From: Acidobacteriaceae bacterium
GTDB taxonomy: Bacteria > Acidobacteriota > Terriglobia > Terriglobales > Acidobacteriaceae
Reading direction: 5' to 3'
Length of the DNA stretch: 54,596 nucleotides
Assembly: GCA_003134435.1 (NCBI GenBank)
Contig: PLBE01000174.1
Location: forward strand, 27,646 to 82,241
The translations under genes and the position numbers were made by a program. Shown piece after piece: positions 8,336-16,672 of this stretch. Each line of letters begins with the position of its first letter. The first letter of the stretch is position 1. A model generated the notes under the pieces. It did not search any database. It was not told where the DNA came from and saw only the letters and a program-made list of their open reading frames with translations.

Positions 8336-9913
8336 CTAGTAATGACTTTCACTGACTTGCCAAACCGTATCCAGCAAGGTGCCATCGACCCACTTCACGA
8401 CGGCGCAAGGGCGATCGCCCAACTTGGGCTTGGCTGGCTTGCCGCAAATATTTTCGACTTCGGCTTTGATGTCCTGGATGGGCCGAACCGGCAGCTTCGA
8501 TCCCTTGAGGGCGTGGAGCAGATCGGTACGGCGGGGATTGACGGCGATGCCGCGCTCGGTGACGACGACGTCGATCATTTCGCCCGGTCCGGTCAAGGTT
8601 GTGACCTGGTCGACGATCACGGGGATACGATCGCGAAACGAAGGCAGCGCGAGGATGGTGCAACCGGCAAAGAGGCAGTTCTGCCATCCTCCGATGCCGT
8701 GCAGCAGGCGGCCGTCGGAGTGAGTCACGACGTTGGCATTAAAGTTAACATCAACTTCCGTAGCGCCCAGCACCACGGCGTCGACCAGGGAAGCGAAGTT
8801 GCCTTTGCCGTGATAGTTGTAGGAGGTGAAGGGCGAAGTGGCGACGTGCCGGGGATCGTTGGCCATGGACTTGACGCCGTCGAGATCGAAGGTCTGGCCG
8901 TCGAGAATGTAATCGGTGAGCCCTTCCTGCAGCAGTTCGACCAGGAATTTTGTGGAGCCACCGCGAACGAAGCGGGCCTTGACGGCATCCTGCTTCATCA
9001 TCTGTTTGAGATATTCGACGAAAGCCAGGGCGATGCCTCCGGCTCCGGCCTGGAAGGAAAATCCGTTTTTCATGATGCCGGTGGCGCGCAGGAACTGGGC
9101 CACCAGTTCAGCGATGCGCAAACGGTCGGGGGAGCGCGTGATCTGAGTAGTCCCGGAGACGATTTTCGCGGGATCGCCAATCGATTCGACTTCGACCACA
9201 AAATCGACGTTGTTGCCCTGAATCTGACAGGGGACGCAGGGAAAGGGCACGAGGTTGTCGGTAACCACGATGACGCGATCGGCGTAGGTTGAATCGGCCA
9301 GGGCGAAACCAAGCGAACCGCAGGCGGACTTGCCATGCGAACCGTCGGCATTGCCGAAGAAATCCGCGGTGGGGGCGGCGATGACGGCGATGTCGATGTG
9401 AACCTCTCCATCTTGAATCGCCTGGTAGCGGCCGCCATGGGAGCGGAGCACGCCCATGCCACGCATTTTGCCTTGGGTGCAGTAGTCGCCGAGCGGGCCG
9501 TTCATGGAGCCTTCGATGTGGTGAATCACACCTTTTTCCATTAACTCGATGGCATTTTTCTGCGAGGGGAACGAGGCGCTGGGGAACCACATCAGATCTT
9601 TGGCGCCAATTGTGGCCGCGGCTTCGAGCGCCATCAGCGCAACTCTATCGCCGTCGCGCAGATGATGATGGTTGGAGATCACCATGCCGTCGCGCAGTCC
9701 GCATTGGCGCAAGGCCGCCTCCAGATTGGCGACGCGCTTATCGCCAGTATCCGGATAATCTTTATTGGAGCTGATCGGGGGCGCGGCCTTGCGTCCCCGG
9801 GGCTGATATTTTCCGGGGCCGAGAAACGGGATCTGGGGCTTGCCGTTCACCATCGAGGGAACGGTACGGCCGGCGGCGTTATGCGCCAGTTCAACTTTCT
9901 CGATGACACTCAC
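8336..9913 (-). CDS. citF: Citrate lyase alpha subunit (acetyl-ACP:citrate ACP-transferase)
   Basis: CitF exchanges the acetyl group on the acyl carrier protein for citrate, giving citryl-ACP, which CitE cleaves to oxaloacetate and acetyl-ACP. At 525 residues it has the usual CitF length. Recognisable stretches include LRDGMVISNHHHLRDGD, GSMNGPLGDYCTQGKM, VIAAPTADFFGNADG and the C-terminal VVVTERGIAVNPRR, the CoA-transferase-fold signature. It starts with GTG, whose last two bases plus the next A form the TGA stop of the upstream CitD-CitE gene (9910-9913), so the two are translationally coupled. A citramalate-lyase-type substrate is possible. No CitC, CitG or CitX maturation gene is visible nearby. 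Confidence 0.9.
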   Translation of the reverse strand: MSVIEKVELAHNAAGRTVPSMVNGKPQIPFLGPGKYQPRGRKAAPPISSNKDYPDTGDKRVANLEAALRQCGLRDGMVISNHHHLRDGDRVALMALEAAATIGAKDLMWFPSASFPSQKNAIELMEKGVIHHIEGSMNGPLGDYCTQGKMRGMGVLRSHGGRYQAIQDGEVHIDIAVIAAPTADFFGNADGSHGKSACGSLGFALADSTYADRVIVVTDNLVPFPCVPCQIQGNNVDFVVEVESIGDPAKIVSGTTQITRSPDRLRIAELVAQFLRATGIMKNGFSFQAGAGGIALAFVEYLKQMMKQDAVKARFVRGGSTKFLVELLQEGLTDYILDGQTFDLDGVKSMANDPRHVATSPFTSYNYHGKGNFASLVDAVVLGATEVDVNFNANVVTHSDGRLLHGIGGWQNCLFAGCTILALPSFRDRIPVIVDQVTTLTGPGEMIDVVVTERGIAVNPRRTDLLHALKGSKLPVRPIQDIKAEVENICGKPAKPKLGDRPCAVVKWVDGTLLDTVWQVSESHY

Positions 9914-11184
9914 GAAATCACTCCCATCGCCTTCGCCCGCTCCACCAGTTTCAGCGCCCGGTGGACGACGGGCGGATCGATCATTTTGGAACCGAGACTG
10001 ACCACGGCCAAGCCCTTGCTCTGCGCTTCATCAAACGCAGCAACAATCTTCTGCGCTTTTTCAATCTCGATTGCGGCCGGTTGAAAGGCCTGGTGAATCA
10101 CCCGAATCTGTCCGGGATGGATGCATCCCATGCCTTCGAATCCCGTGGCGCGGGAGGCTTCCGCCCAGCGGCGGAGGCCGTCCATGTCAGCGACATCGCT
10201 GAAGACCGAATCGATGGCCTGGATTCCGGCAGCGTGCGCGGCATTCACGATGCGGGATCGCGCATATTGGGACTCGCGGCCTTCGGTCGTCTTCACGACG
10301 CCGAGATCGGCGGTGTAGTCTTCGAGGCCAATGGTAAGCGCCGCCACGTTTTCGGTGGCCGCCGCAATGGCCAAGGCGTTTTCGATGCCGAGTGCCGATT
10401 CGACGATGGGCATAATCCAGATGGGCCGGTTCACTCCGCTGCGCGCTTTGATCTCGCCGATCATGCGATCGGCGGCCTGCACCTGCTCGGGGGTTTCGAC
10501 CTTGGGGATGAGGATGAGGTCCGGGCTCTCGCCGACCACTTCGGCGAGGTCTTCGAGGCCGAGGGGCAACTGGTTAATGCGGACCATGCGCTCGCAGGGT
10601 CCGAAGTCGACGGCCCGCAAGGTGTTGCGCACGAGAATGCGAGCGGCATCTTTCTCTGCGCGATGCACGGAGTCTTCGAGATCGAGAATCACGGCATCGG
10701 GCGCATGCAAGGAGGCGTTAATGTAGTACTTCGGCTCGGAGCCGGGCAGGTAGAGCCGCGAGCGGCGGAGCCGGTCTTTGCCAGAAGACTCGGAACCAGA
10801 GGGCGGGGGACCAGAAGATTCAGGAGGAGCGGGCTCGGGCGGACACGCTTCGGGACGCGGATATGGCGCGGGCAGCGACCGTTTGCCGAGAGCGATGCCG
10901 GCGCGTTTGGCGGCAGCCTCGATACGCGCGGAAATCACAAAAGGTAGAGCGCCTTCATCATGGATGGCGACGCGGGCGTGTTGTACGCCAAGTTCAGCCA
11001 GGACTGCGCGCGTCTGTTCGAGGATGGCCGAGCCGTAATAGGCGGCGACGCGGGACTCCAGCGAAATCTCGACGCCGCCGGCGTCACGCGCTTCGAAGGC
11101 GACGTGCACGTCGGAGCGAACATCCTTGCCCCAATGGCCCGCCTCGGCGGAACGCGGGAGCGTAGTCTCGGTAGCACTGCTCAT
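9910..11184 (-). CDS. citE: Fused citrate lyase gamma (ACP, CitD) and beta (CitE) subunit
   Basis: Two subunits that are normally separate are joined in one 424-residue chain. Residues 1-100 match CitD, the acyl carrier protein: GKDVRSDVHV places S24 at the serine that carries the phosphoribosyl-dephospho-CoA group, and YYGSAILEQTRAVLAELGV and IHDEGALPFVISARI follow. A proline/serine-rich linker covers roughly residues 105-140. The rest is CitE, of the HpcH/HpaI TIM-barrel superfamily: RLYLPGSEPKY, DAVILDLEDSV, IPKVETPEQV, PIVESALGIENA and TIGLEDYTADLG, with the metal-ligand acidic residues present. The ATG at 11184 has a GAG six bases upstream; an alternative GTG at 11199 lacks a site. It overlaps citF by four bases. 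Confidence 0.88.
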   Translation of the reverse strand: MSSATETTLPRSAEAGHWGKDVRSDVHVAFEARDAGGVEISLESRVAAYYGSAILEQTRAVLAELGVQHARVAIHDEGALPFVISARIEAAAKRAGIALGKRSLPAPYPRPEACPPEPAPPESSGPPPSGSESSGKDRLRRSRLYLPGSEPKYYINASLHAPDAVILDLEDSVHRAEKDAARILVRNTLRAVDFGPCERMVRINQLPLGLEDLAEVVGESPDLILIPKVETPEQVQAADRMIGEIKARSGVNRPIWIMPIVESALGIENALAIAAATENVAALTIGLEDYTADLGVVKTTEGRESQYARSRIVNAAHAAGIQAIDSVFSDVADMDGLRRWAEASRATGFEGMGCIHPGQIRVIHQAFQPAAIEIEKAQKIVAAFDEAQSKGLAVVSLGSKMIDPPVVHRALKLVERAKAMGVIS

Positions 11185-11253
11185 AAAAATCTCAACCACA
11201 AAAAGTCACGAAGATTCAAGAAGCGAGAGCTTGTTGCTTCGCGGCGGATGCAG

Positions 11254-12441
11254 CTATTTCAGTTTCTCCAAAATTGCGTCCGTCATCTGCACCGTGGACG
11301 CGGCGCCTTGACTGATGGCTTTCGGACCACCGGTAAAGCGCATCATATCGTAGGTGCGTACTTTGCCTGCGCGCACGACCTCTGCAATCGCGGTGCGGAT
11401 GCGATTCGCCCTGGCGTCTTCGCCGACGTGATCGAGCATCATGGCGGCGGACAGAATCATGGCAATCGGATTGACGATGGGCGGATCCAGTTCGGCATAC
11501 TTGGGCGCGGACCCGTGCGTTGGCTCGAAGACGGCGACCTCGTCGCCAATGTTGCCGGAGGCGGCGAATCCCAAGCCGCCGACGAGTCCGGCGAAAGCAT
11601 CGGAAAGAATGTCGCCAAAGAGATTGGAAGCAACGATCACGTTGTACTCCTCGGGGTTTTTATTCAACCACATCAGTTGGGCATCGATGTTGGTCGACCA
11701 GAGCGCAATTCCGGGATAATCCTTAGCCACTTCCTTGGCGACCTCTTCCATCATGCCGGAAGTCTCGCGCACGACGTTGGGTTTTTCGCAGATGGTGACG
11801 CCTTTGAAGCAGCGTTTCTTGGCGTATTCGAAGGCGGCGGTGACGATGCGCTGGGCGGCGTGGCGGGTGATGATGCGGCAACTCACGGCAATCTCAGGGC
11901 CGGGAACGCTGGCAAAAGCCTTGAATCGCGGATGGCTGTTCAAGGCGGCGCGGACGATCTCGGGAGGGTTGGTCCACTCGACGCCGGCGTACATGCCTTC
12001 GGTGCCCTGGCGGAACACGGTGGTGTCGATTTTGGGTTCGTCGAATCCTCCGGATGTGTTCTTGCGAATGTAATTCAGCGGATTGCCGATAAATCCAACA
12101 CAAGGCCGCAAACAGATATCGAGGTTAAACTTCTGGCGCATCGTCACGATGGGCGAGTAATACACATAGCCCTTGCCTTGTAACTCGGGCTTAAGCTCGG
12201 CTTGAGCCGCTTTATTGGGCTTCGAAGTAATGGCGCCGAACAGACCCAGCTTGTGCCTGGCTAGCAACTCAATGGTGCGGTCGGGTAAAGCGTTGCCCTG
12301 CGCGCACCAGCAATCCCATCCGATATCGGCGTGAATGTATTCGGCATCGAAGCCGACGGCGTTGAGGACGCGCAGCGCTTCAGGAAGAACCTGATTGCCG
12401 ATGCCGTCTCCGGGCATGGTAACGATTGTGTATTTTGCCAT
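11254..12441 (-). CDS. Isocitrate/isopropylmalate dehydrogenase family protein
   Basis: A decarboxylating beta-hydroxyacid dehydrogenase of 395 residues. Family marks are the N-terminal MPGDGIGNQVLPEAL, FGAITSKPN, the substrate-binding FRQGTEGMYAGVEW, and the metal/NAD region ASNLFGDILSDAFAGLVGG, then VFEPTHGSAPKYA. The last motif favours NAD over NADP by family precedent. An AAGGAG site lies six bases before the ATG. It sits between an aconitase-type hydratase and citrate lyase, so isocitrate is the first guess. The fungal-type homoaconitase upstream also allows homoisocitrate or a methylated analogue. Which acid it takes cannot be read from sequence alone. Expression is probably coupled to the cluster. 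Confidence 0.88.
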   Translation of the reverse strand: MAKYTIVTMPGDGIGNQVLPEALRVLNAVGFDAEYIHADIGWDCWCAQGNALPDRTIELLARHKLGLFGAITSKPNKAAQAELKPELQGKGYVYYSPIVTMRQKFNLDICLRPCVGFIGNPLNYIRKNTSGGFDEPKIDTTVFRQGTEGMYAGVEWTNPPEIVRAALNSHPRFKAFASVPGPEIAVSCRIITRHAAQRIVTAAFEYAKKRCFKGVTICEKPNVVRETSGMMEEVAKEVAKDYPGIALWSTNIDAQLMWLNKNPEEYNVIVASNLFGDILSDAFAGLVGGLGFAASGNIGDEVAVFEPTHGSAPKYAELDPPIVNPIAMILSAAMMLDHVGEDARANRIRTAIAEVVRAGKVRTYDMMRFTGGPKAISQGAASTVQMTDAILEKLK

Positions 12442-12497
12442 AAGTGCTCCTTAAGTAACGCAGTAGATCTACCTCCGGGAAGGCGCGCCGCCGCGAT

Positions 12498-14501
12498 CTA
12501 GGTCACTGCCAGGCGCCTGCTTACGAGATTCTCGACTCCGCCAGCAATCACCAACGACTGCGGCACACTGCCCAGCGCCGGGAACGCAAATTTCTCTTCG
12601 CGCCACGAGATCGTGCTGGAAGTGAAATCGATATCGATTTTATCCCCCGGAATGATGGTCTTCTGTTTCGCCGCGATCTGGTTCGCCAACTGTTCGCGCA
12701 CCCGCGCGACAAATTCCGGCACTTCGATACACAAAAACCCGTTGTTAAAAGCGTTCCGCAGATAAGTCTGCGAGAAACTGGCGGCAATCACGAGCGGAAT
12801 TCCTTTTGCCTTGAGGCAGGTGACGGCCTGTTCGCGGCTCGATCCGGTTCCGAAATTGAACTGGCTGACGATGACGTCGCCGGCACTCGTGCGCGCCGCA
12901 AACTGAGGATCGTAATTTTCCATGACCACCTTCGCCATCATTTCGGGAGTCATGTCGTCGCGATAGGTGCAGTCCTTGCCATAAATCGCATCGGTGTTGA
13001 CGTTATCCTGCGGCATGAAGACGAGGCGTCCCTCCACGCGCTGGGGGAAGCCCGCCAGGATTTCAACTTTCTCGGCTCCGCCGGACGGGGCTGCTAATTC
13101 CGTGTACCGGCGCTGTGGAGCGCGATCTCCAACGTCATTGGAGTCGCGCTGAGGTCCGCGAATATAGCCGGCGACGGCGGAGGCTGCGACTACCTCGGGA
13201 CTGGCGAGGTAGCACTGGGCATCGCGCGACCCCATGCGGCCCTTGAAGTTTCGATTGGTCGCCGAGATCCCGACCTCGCCCGCCTCGAGCAATCCCACGC
13301 CCAGACCGATGCACGGACCGCAACCCGACGGCAGTGGCTGGGCTCCAGCGTCAATGAGAGTCTGCCAGGCGCCGCGTTTCTCCGCTTCTTCCTGCACCCA
13401 CTTGCTCGCCGCGCTCAAATAGAACTTCACGCCGGGGGCGATCTTCCGATCCTTGAGCACTGCCGCCGCGGCGGCCAGATCTTCCAATCGCGAATTGACA
13501 CACGAGATGAGATACGCTTTCTGGATCTCTACTTTCCTCTGCTCGATTTCAGCCAGCGACTGCATCGCCTGCACCGTATCGGGCCCCGATATATGGGGCG
13601 TGACTTGCGCGAGATCAAGCGTGATGCGCGCGGCATAAACGGCATCGGTATCCGGCCGAGGGGGATTTTTCTCCCAGGCGGCGATGTCGTTTTCCGTAAA
13701 GCGTTCAATGCCCAGCGCCTGGAGGCGCTGGTGGACGCCGCGCAAATATTGGACCGTAACCGCGTCGACGGGAAACCAGCCGACCAGCGGGCCCCACTCG
13801 GTGGTCATATTCGAAATCGAAAGCCGGGCATCCATGGAGAGCGATGCGACTCCCGGACCGGCAAATTCGACCGCGGCGTTCAGGCATTCGTCGTGGTTAT
13901 AAAGACCGCACAACGTGATGATGACATCCTTGCCGGTGACGCCGTGGGGTAGTTTGCCTTCGAGGACGACCTGAATGGAGCGCGGGATCTGCCACCAGAA
14001 TTCGCCCGTGGCCCAGACGGCGGCGGCATCGGTGCGAACGATCGGAGTCCCGATGGCACCGAGCGCGCCGTACATATTGGAATGCGAATCGGAAGCGACC
14101 ACGAAAGACCCAGGGACTACATAGCCGCGCTCGACCATAATCTGGTGCCCGATGCCCGATCCGGCGGGATAGAAATCGACTTGCTGATCCTTGGCAAAGG
14201 CTTCAATGGCGCGATATTTCTTGAGGTTCGCTTCCTCCCGATTCTGGATATCGTGGTCGAGCGCGAAGGTGAGTTGTTGCGGATTCTTGACTTTCCTGGC
14301 GCCGATGCCCTTGAACTTGTTCATCACCGCGGAGGTGTTGTCATGCGTCATGCAGCGATGAGGACGAATCGATAGAAAATCTCCGGTACGCAGCGGGCGC
14401 GAGGGCCCTTCGGTCATGTGGAGCTGCGCGATTTTTTCAACGATGGTCTGACCGGCAATTGTTTGGCCGGCAGCGGTCTGGCCGAGACTCGTTTGGTCCA
14501 T
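12498..14501 (-). CDS. Homoaconitase / aconitase-like hydratase (LeuC-LeuD fusion)
   Basis: A 667-residue iron-sulfur hydro-lyase carrying the large (LeuC-like) and small swivelling (LeuD-like) domains in one chain. Cluster cysteines are visible in YLISCVNSRLED and in the CxxC of SGCGPCIGLG. The opening PHRCMTHDNTSAV, KVKNPQQLTFALDHDIQN and YPAGSGIGHQIM resemble Lys4-type homoaconitases. The C-terminal FNFGTGSSREQAVTCL is the small-domain substrate loop. The N-terminus has a repeated GQT unit (LGQTAAGQTIAGQTI) of unknown meaning. The ATG at 14501 has GGAG six bases upstream, and the gene begins 17 bases after dinB ends. It could act on citrate, homocitrate or methylcitrate; neighbours favour a tricarboxylate. 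Confidence 0.88.
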   Translation of the reverse strand: MDQTSLGQTAAGQTIAGQTIVEKIAQLHMTEGPSRPLRTGDFLSIRPHRCMTHDNTSAVMNKFKGIGARKVKNPQQLTFALDHDIQNREEANLKKYRAIEAFAKDQQVDFYPAGSGIGHQIMVERGYVVPGSFVVASDSHSNMYGALGAIGTPIVRTDAAAVWATGEFWWQIPRSIQVVLEGKLPHGVTGKDVIITLCGLYNHDECLNAAVEFAGPGVASLSMDARLSISNMTTEWGPLVGWFPVDAVTVQYLRGVHQRLQALGIERFTENDIAAWEKNPPRPDTDAVYAARITLDLAQVTPHISGPDTVQAMQSLAEIEQRKVEIQKAYLISCVNSRLEDLAAAAAVLKDRKIAPGVKFYLSAASKWVQEEAEKRGAWQTLIDAGAQPLPSGCGPCIGLGVGLLEAGEVGISATNRNFKGRMGSRDAQCYLASPEVVAASAVAGYIRGPQRDSNDVGDRAPQRRYTELAAPSGGAEKVEILAGFPQRVEGRLVFMPQDNVNTDAIYGKDCTYRDDMTPEMMAKVVMENYDPQFAARTSAGDVIVSQFNFGTGSSREQAVTCLKAKGIPLVIAASFSQTYLRNAFNNGFLCIEVPEFVARVREQLANQIAAKQKTIIPGDKIDIDFTSSTISWREEKFAFPALGSVPQSLVIAGGVENLVSRRLAVT

Positions 14502-14518
14502 AAGGAACTCCCGATTAC

Positions 14519-14986
14519 TCAAGCTTTCTGTTTCAGTTGAAAGACCAGATACATCATCTGTCCGACGTGATGGTGCAGATGGGTGGCGCAAGAAAGGACC
14601 ATGCCAAATCTATCTTTGGCATCGGCGCCCACGGCGGTATATTCCTTGGACCAGTCCTCGGCCAACTGGCGATTGATGGTCCGCACTACCATCTCAATCG
14701 CCTGATCGAAATTGTTCAGTACCTCGGTTTTGGAGGGGCGGGTCTGGTCCGAGAACTCCTGTGGACGATCGCGCACGTAACCGGTAGCAGCAATCTGGGC
14801 GCCGATATAGTAGTTGAGGTTGCCGGTGAGATGCAGCACGAGATGGCCAAAGCTGTTGCCGAAGGAGTAGGGCTTGGCCCAGAACTGGTCGTCGGTAAGG
14901 GTCTCCGCCAAGTCGCGCACCAGGCCAGCGAGTTTCTCGTAGCGTGCCGCCAGATCGGATGCAATCGTCTGTTGTAAATCTGTCAT
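14519..14986 (-). CDS. DinB-family (DUF1572-like) protein
   Basis: A 155-residue four-helix-bundle protein of the DinB/YfiT superfamily. Candidate metal-ligand histidines occur in FGHLVLHLTGNLNYYIG (about residues 47-62) and near the C-terminus in CATHLHHHVGQM. Family members are often thiol-dependent transferases or hydrolases (bacillithiol or mycothiol linked), but many have no known role. GGAG precedes the ATG by six bases. It is the gene immediately upstream of the homoaconitase-like gene and very likely shares its transcript. No damage-repair genes lie nearby, so the name should not be taken to mean DNA repair. Confidence 0.8.
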   Translation of the reverse strand: MTDLQQTIASDLAARYEKLAGLVRDLAETLTDDQFWAKPYSFGNSFGHLVLHLTGNLNYYIGAQIAATGYVRDRPQEFSDQTRPSKTEVLNNFDQAIEMVVRTINRQLAEDWSKEYTAVGADAKDRFGMVLSCATHLHHHVGQMMYLVFQLKQKA

Positions 14987-15043
14987 GAGTTACTCCAACT
15001 TACCTACCACTTCACCTGAATAGGCTTTGGCCTTCGCCGGCTG

Positions 15044-15063
15044 GGCGGACGAGGGCGTCCGCC
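15044..15063. repeat. Perfect 8-bp palindromic hairpin
   Basis: GGCGGACG, loop AGGG, CGTCCGCC. It lies between the MmgE/PrpD stop and dinB. No T-run follows. It shares the core G(C)GGAC...GTCC(G)C with 32200-32219 and 42315-42328, suggesting a REP-like dispersed family. Confidence 0.6.
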
Positions 15064-15092
15064 GCTACGCGGTTGCTGGCTGCTGTTGCTGC

Positions 15093-16544
15093 CTAACGAC
15101 GCTTCGTGCCCGACTTTTTGACTGCTTTCGCTTTCGGTCTCCGTTTTACGTCCGCTTGCATCAGCGCCATGAGCTTAGAGACCGAGGCGCATTTTTCGAG
15201 ATTCCAGATTGTTTCAATCAGCTTGTTCTGAGCTTTCGCGGAAAGCACGCTGTCGGCGAGGGCGCGAAATTTCTCTTCAATTTCGGCATCGCTCAGGGGA
15301 TTTCGCGGATCGCCTTTGGGATAGTCGAGCTGCTTCGAGAATGTCTGACCATCGCTGGTAGTGATGTTGACGATGACGCGCTGCAGCGCGGGAAAAACTT
15401 TTTCAATCTCGGGATCGGCCACGACTTCAACTTTTTTGAGCTGGGCGCGAATCGCCGGATCCATGATTTTGTTCATCTCGAATTGTGCCGGGGTGACCTG
15501 GCGATCCACCAGGGCCGCCGCAACGACGTAGGGGAGGGAATGGTCTGCTGTCTCCTTGGTATGGGGATCGTATTTGCTGGGATCGGAGAGAATGTCGGCG
15601 GCACGAGCCAGCGACCGGATTTGAATTTTCTCCACCTGATCGGGGTGGAGGTCGTTGCTCTTGACGAGGTCAAGGACGGCGGAGATGGGAGCGTGGGTCA
15701 GCGCCTCGGTCGGGAAGAATTTCATGCCGCACTGGGTGATGCGCCAGGATTCGCCGAGGCCGTCGGTGAGCAGGTTCTGTTTCCACTCTGGACCGAAGCA
15801 GTGCACCAATCCTTCTTTGCCGTCGATGACATGCTCGGGACCGCTGTAGCCTTTTTCGGCGAGCAGGGCGGCCAGCACGCCGCTTTGAGTGGCCATAGGA
15901 TCGACGGTGTTCTTCATCATGGTGAGCTTGCCGGCGGTGACGGCGCCCATGGTGCAATGCCGGGAGGCGGAGATGCCGATGGCATGTTGAATTTGTTCCC
16001 ACCTCAAATGCAGCGCGCGCCCCGCCACAATCGGCGAGACAAACGCCGTCAGCGTCGCATGATGCCAGCCGCGCTCGCGGATGCCCGGGAAAGCCGCCTC
16101 GCACAGGCGCATTTCGAACTCGTGGCCGAGGACAAATCCAACGATCAATTCCCTGCCATCGCTTTTAGATCGCTCGCAACCGGCCATGGCGGCGGGAAAA
16201 ATGTCGGAGGGATGGGAAGGATCCTGTTTCCAGTAAATGTCGTTGTAATCCATGCAGCGGATCATGAGGGCGTTGGCCAGCGAGGCGGAAACCGCGTCCA
16301 TCTTCTGGCCGGAGCCGATCACGGTTGCGGGGCCGCGTCCGGCGATTTCCTTGAGCACTTCGAGAGCGATGATCACGTCGTGCTGGCGGTATCCGCCGAG
16401 GGCGCAGCCGACGGAATCGAGCAGGAAGCGCTTGGCCTGGTAAACGGCGTCCGCGGAGAGCTGCTCGTATTGCAGCCCGGCTGCCCAGCGGGAAATGGTT
16501 GCGGTGATGGTTTCTTTGGTGCTGCCTTGCATACTCGTGGACAC
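15093..16544 (-). CDS. MmgE/PrpD family dehydratase or decarboxylase
   Basis: A 483-residue member of the family that holds 2-methylcitrate dehydratase (PrpD), cis-aconitate decarboxylase and iminodisuccinate epimerase. Visible marks are FLLDSVGCALGGY near residue 41, NALMIRCMDYNDIYW near residue 95, PSDIFPAAMA, ERGWHHATLTAFVSP and QCGMKFFPTEALTHAPI. The GTG start at 16544 is supported by GAGGAG seven bases upstream. The C-terminus is very basic (KRRPKAKAVKKSGTKRR). There is no prpB or prpC nearby, so a full methylcitrate cycle is not shown. With citrate lyase and a homoaconitase-like gene in the same run, it probably handles an aconitate-type tricarboxylate. Confidence 0.88.
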   Translation of the reverse strand: MSTSMQGSTKETITATISRWAAGLQYEQLSADAVYQAKRFLLDSVGCALGGYRQHDVIIALEVLKEIAGRGPATVIGSGQKMDAVSASLANALMIRCMDYNDIYWKQDPSHPSDIFPAAMAGCERSKSDGRELIVGFVLGHEFEMRLCEAAFPGIRERGWHHATLTAFVSPIVAGRALHLRWEQIQHAIGISASRHCTMGAVTAGKLTMMKNTVDPMATQSGVLAALLAEKGYSGPEHVIDGKEGLVHCFGPEWKQNLLTDGLGESWRITQCGMKFFPTEALTHAPISAVLDLVKSNDLHPDQVEKIQIRSLARAADILSDPSKYDPHTKETADHSLPYVVAAALVDRQVTPAQFEMNKIMDPAIRAQLKKVEVVADPEIEKVFPALQRVIVNITTSDGQTFSKQLDYPKGDPRNPLSDAEIEEKFRALADSVLSAKAQNKLIETIWNLEKCASVSKLMALMQADVKRRPKAKAVKKSGTKRR

Positions 16545-16569
16545 TTTTTCTCCTCAACCAAGCAGGTGA

Positions 16570-16652
16570 TTTGTCATCCTGAGCGAAGCGAAGGACCTGC
16601 TTCTACTCAGTTCGCCAGAAAAAAGGTCCATCGCTTCGCTCAGGATGACAAA
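16570..16652. repeat. Inverted pair of GTCATCCTGAGCGAAGCGA repeat
   Basis: The left arm (16570-16591) is an exact 22-base reverse complement of the right arm (16631-16652). Allowing one mismatch extends the pairing to 28 bases (16570-16597 with 16625-16652). It lies between the HD-domain gene and the MmgE/PrpD gene. One more copy of the unit, slightly changed, lies at 43786-43811, so the unit is dispersed. Confidence 0.8.
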
Positions 16653-16672
16653 CAATTCAAGACTTCTGTTCT

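Noticed and set aside
14519-14986. DNA-repair role for the DinB-family gene
   Set aside because: The name comes from a superfamily with thiol-transferase-like members; neighbours are metabolic and no repair genes are linked.
15093-16544. Full methylcitrate cycle read from the MmgE/PrpD gene
   Set aside because: No prpB or prpC homologue is in the window; the cluster contains citrate lyase instead.
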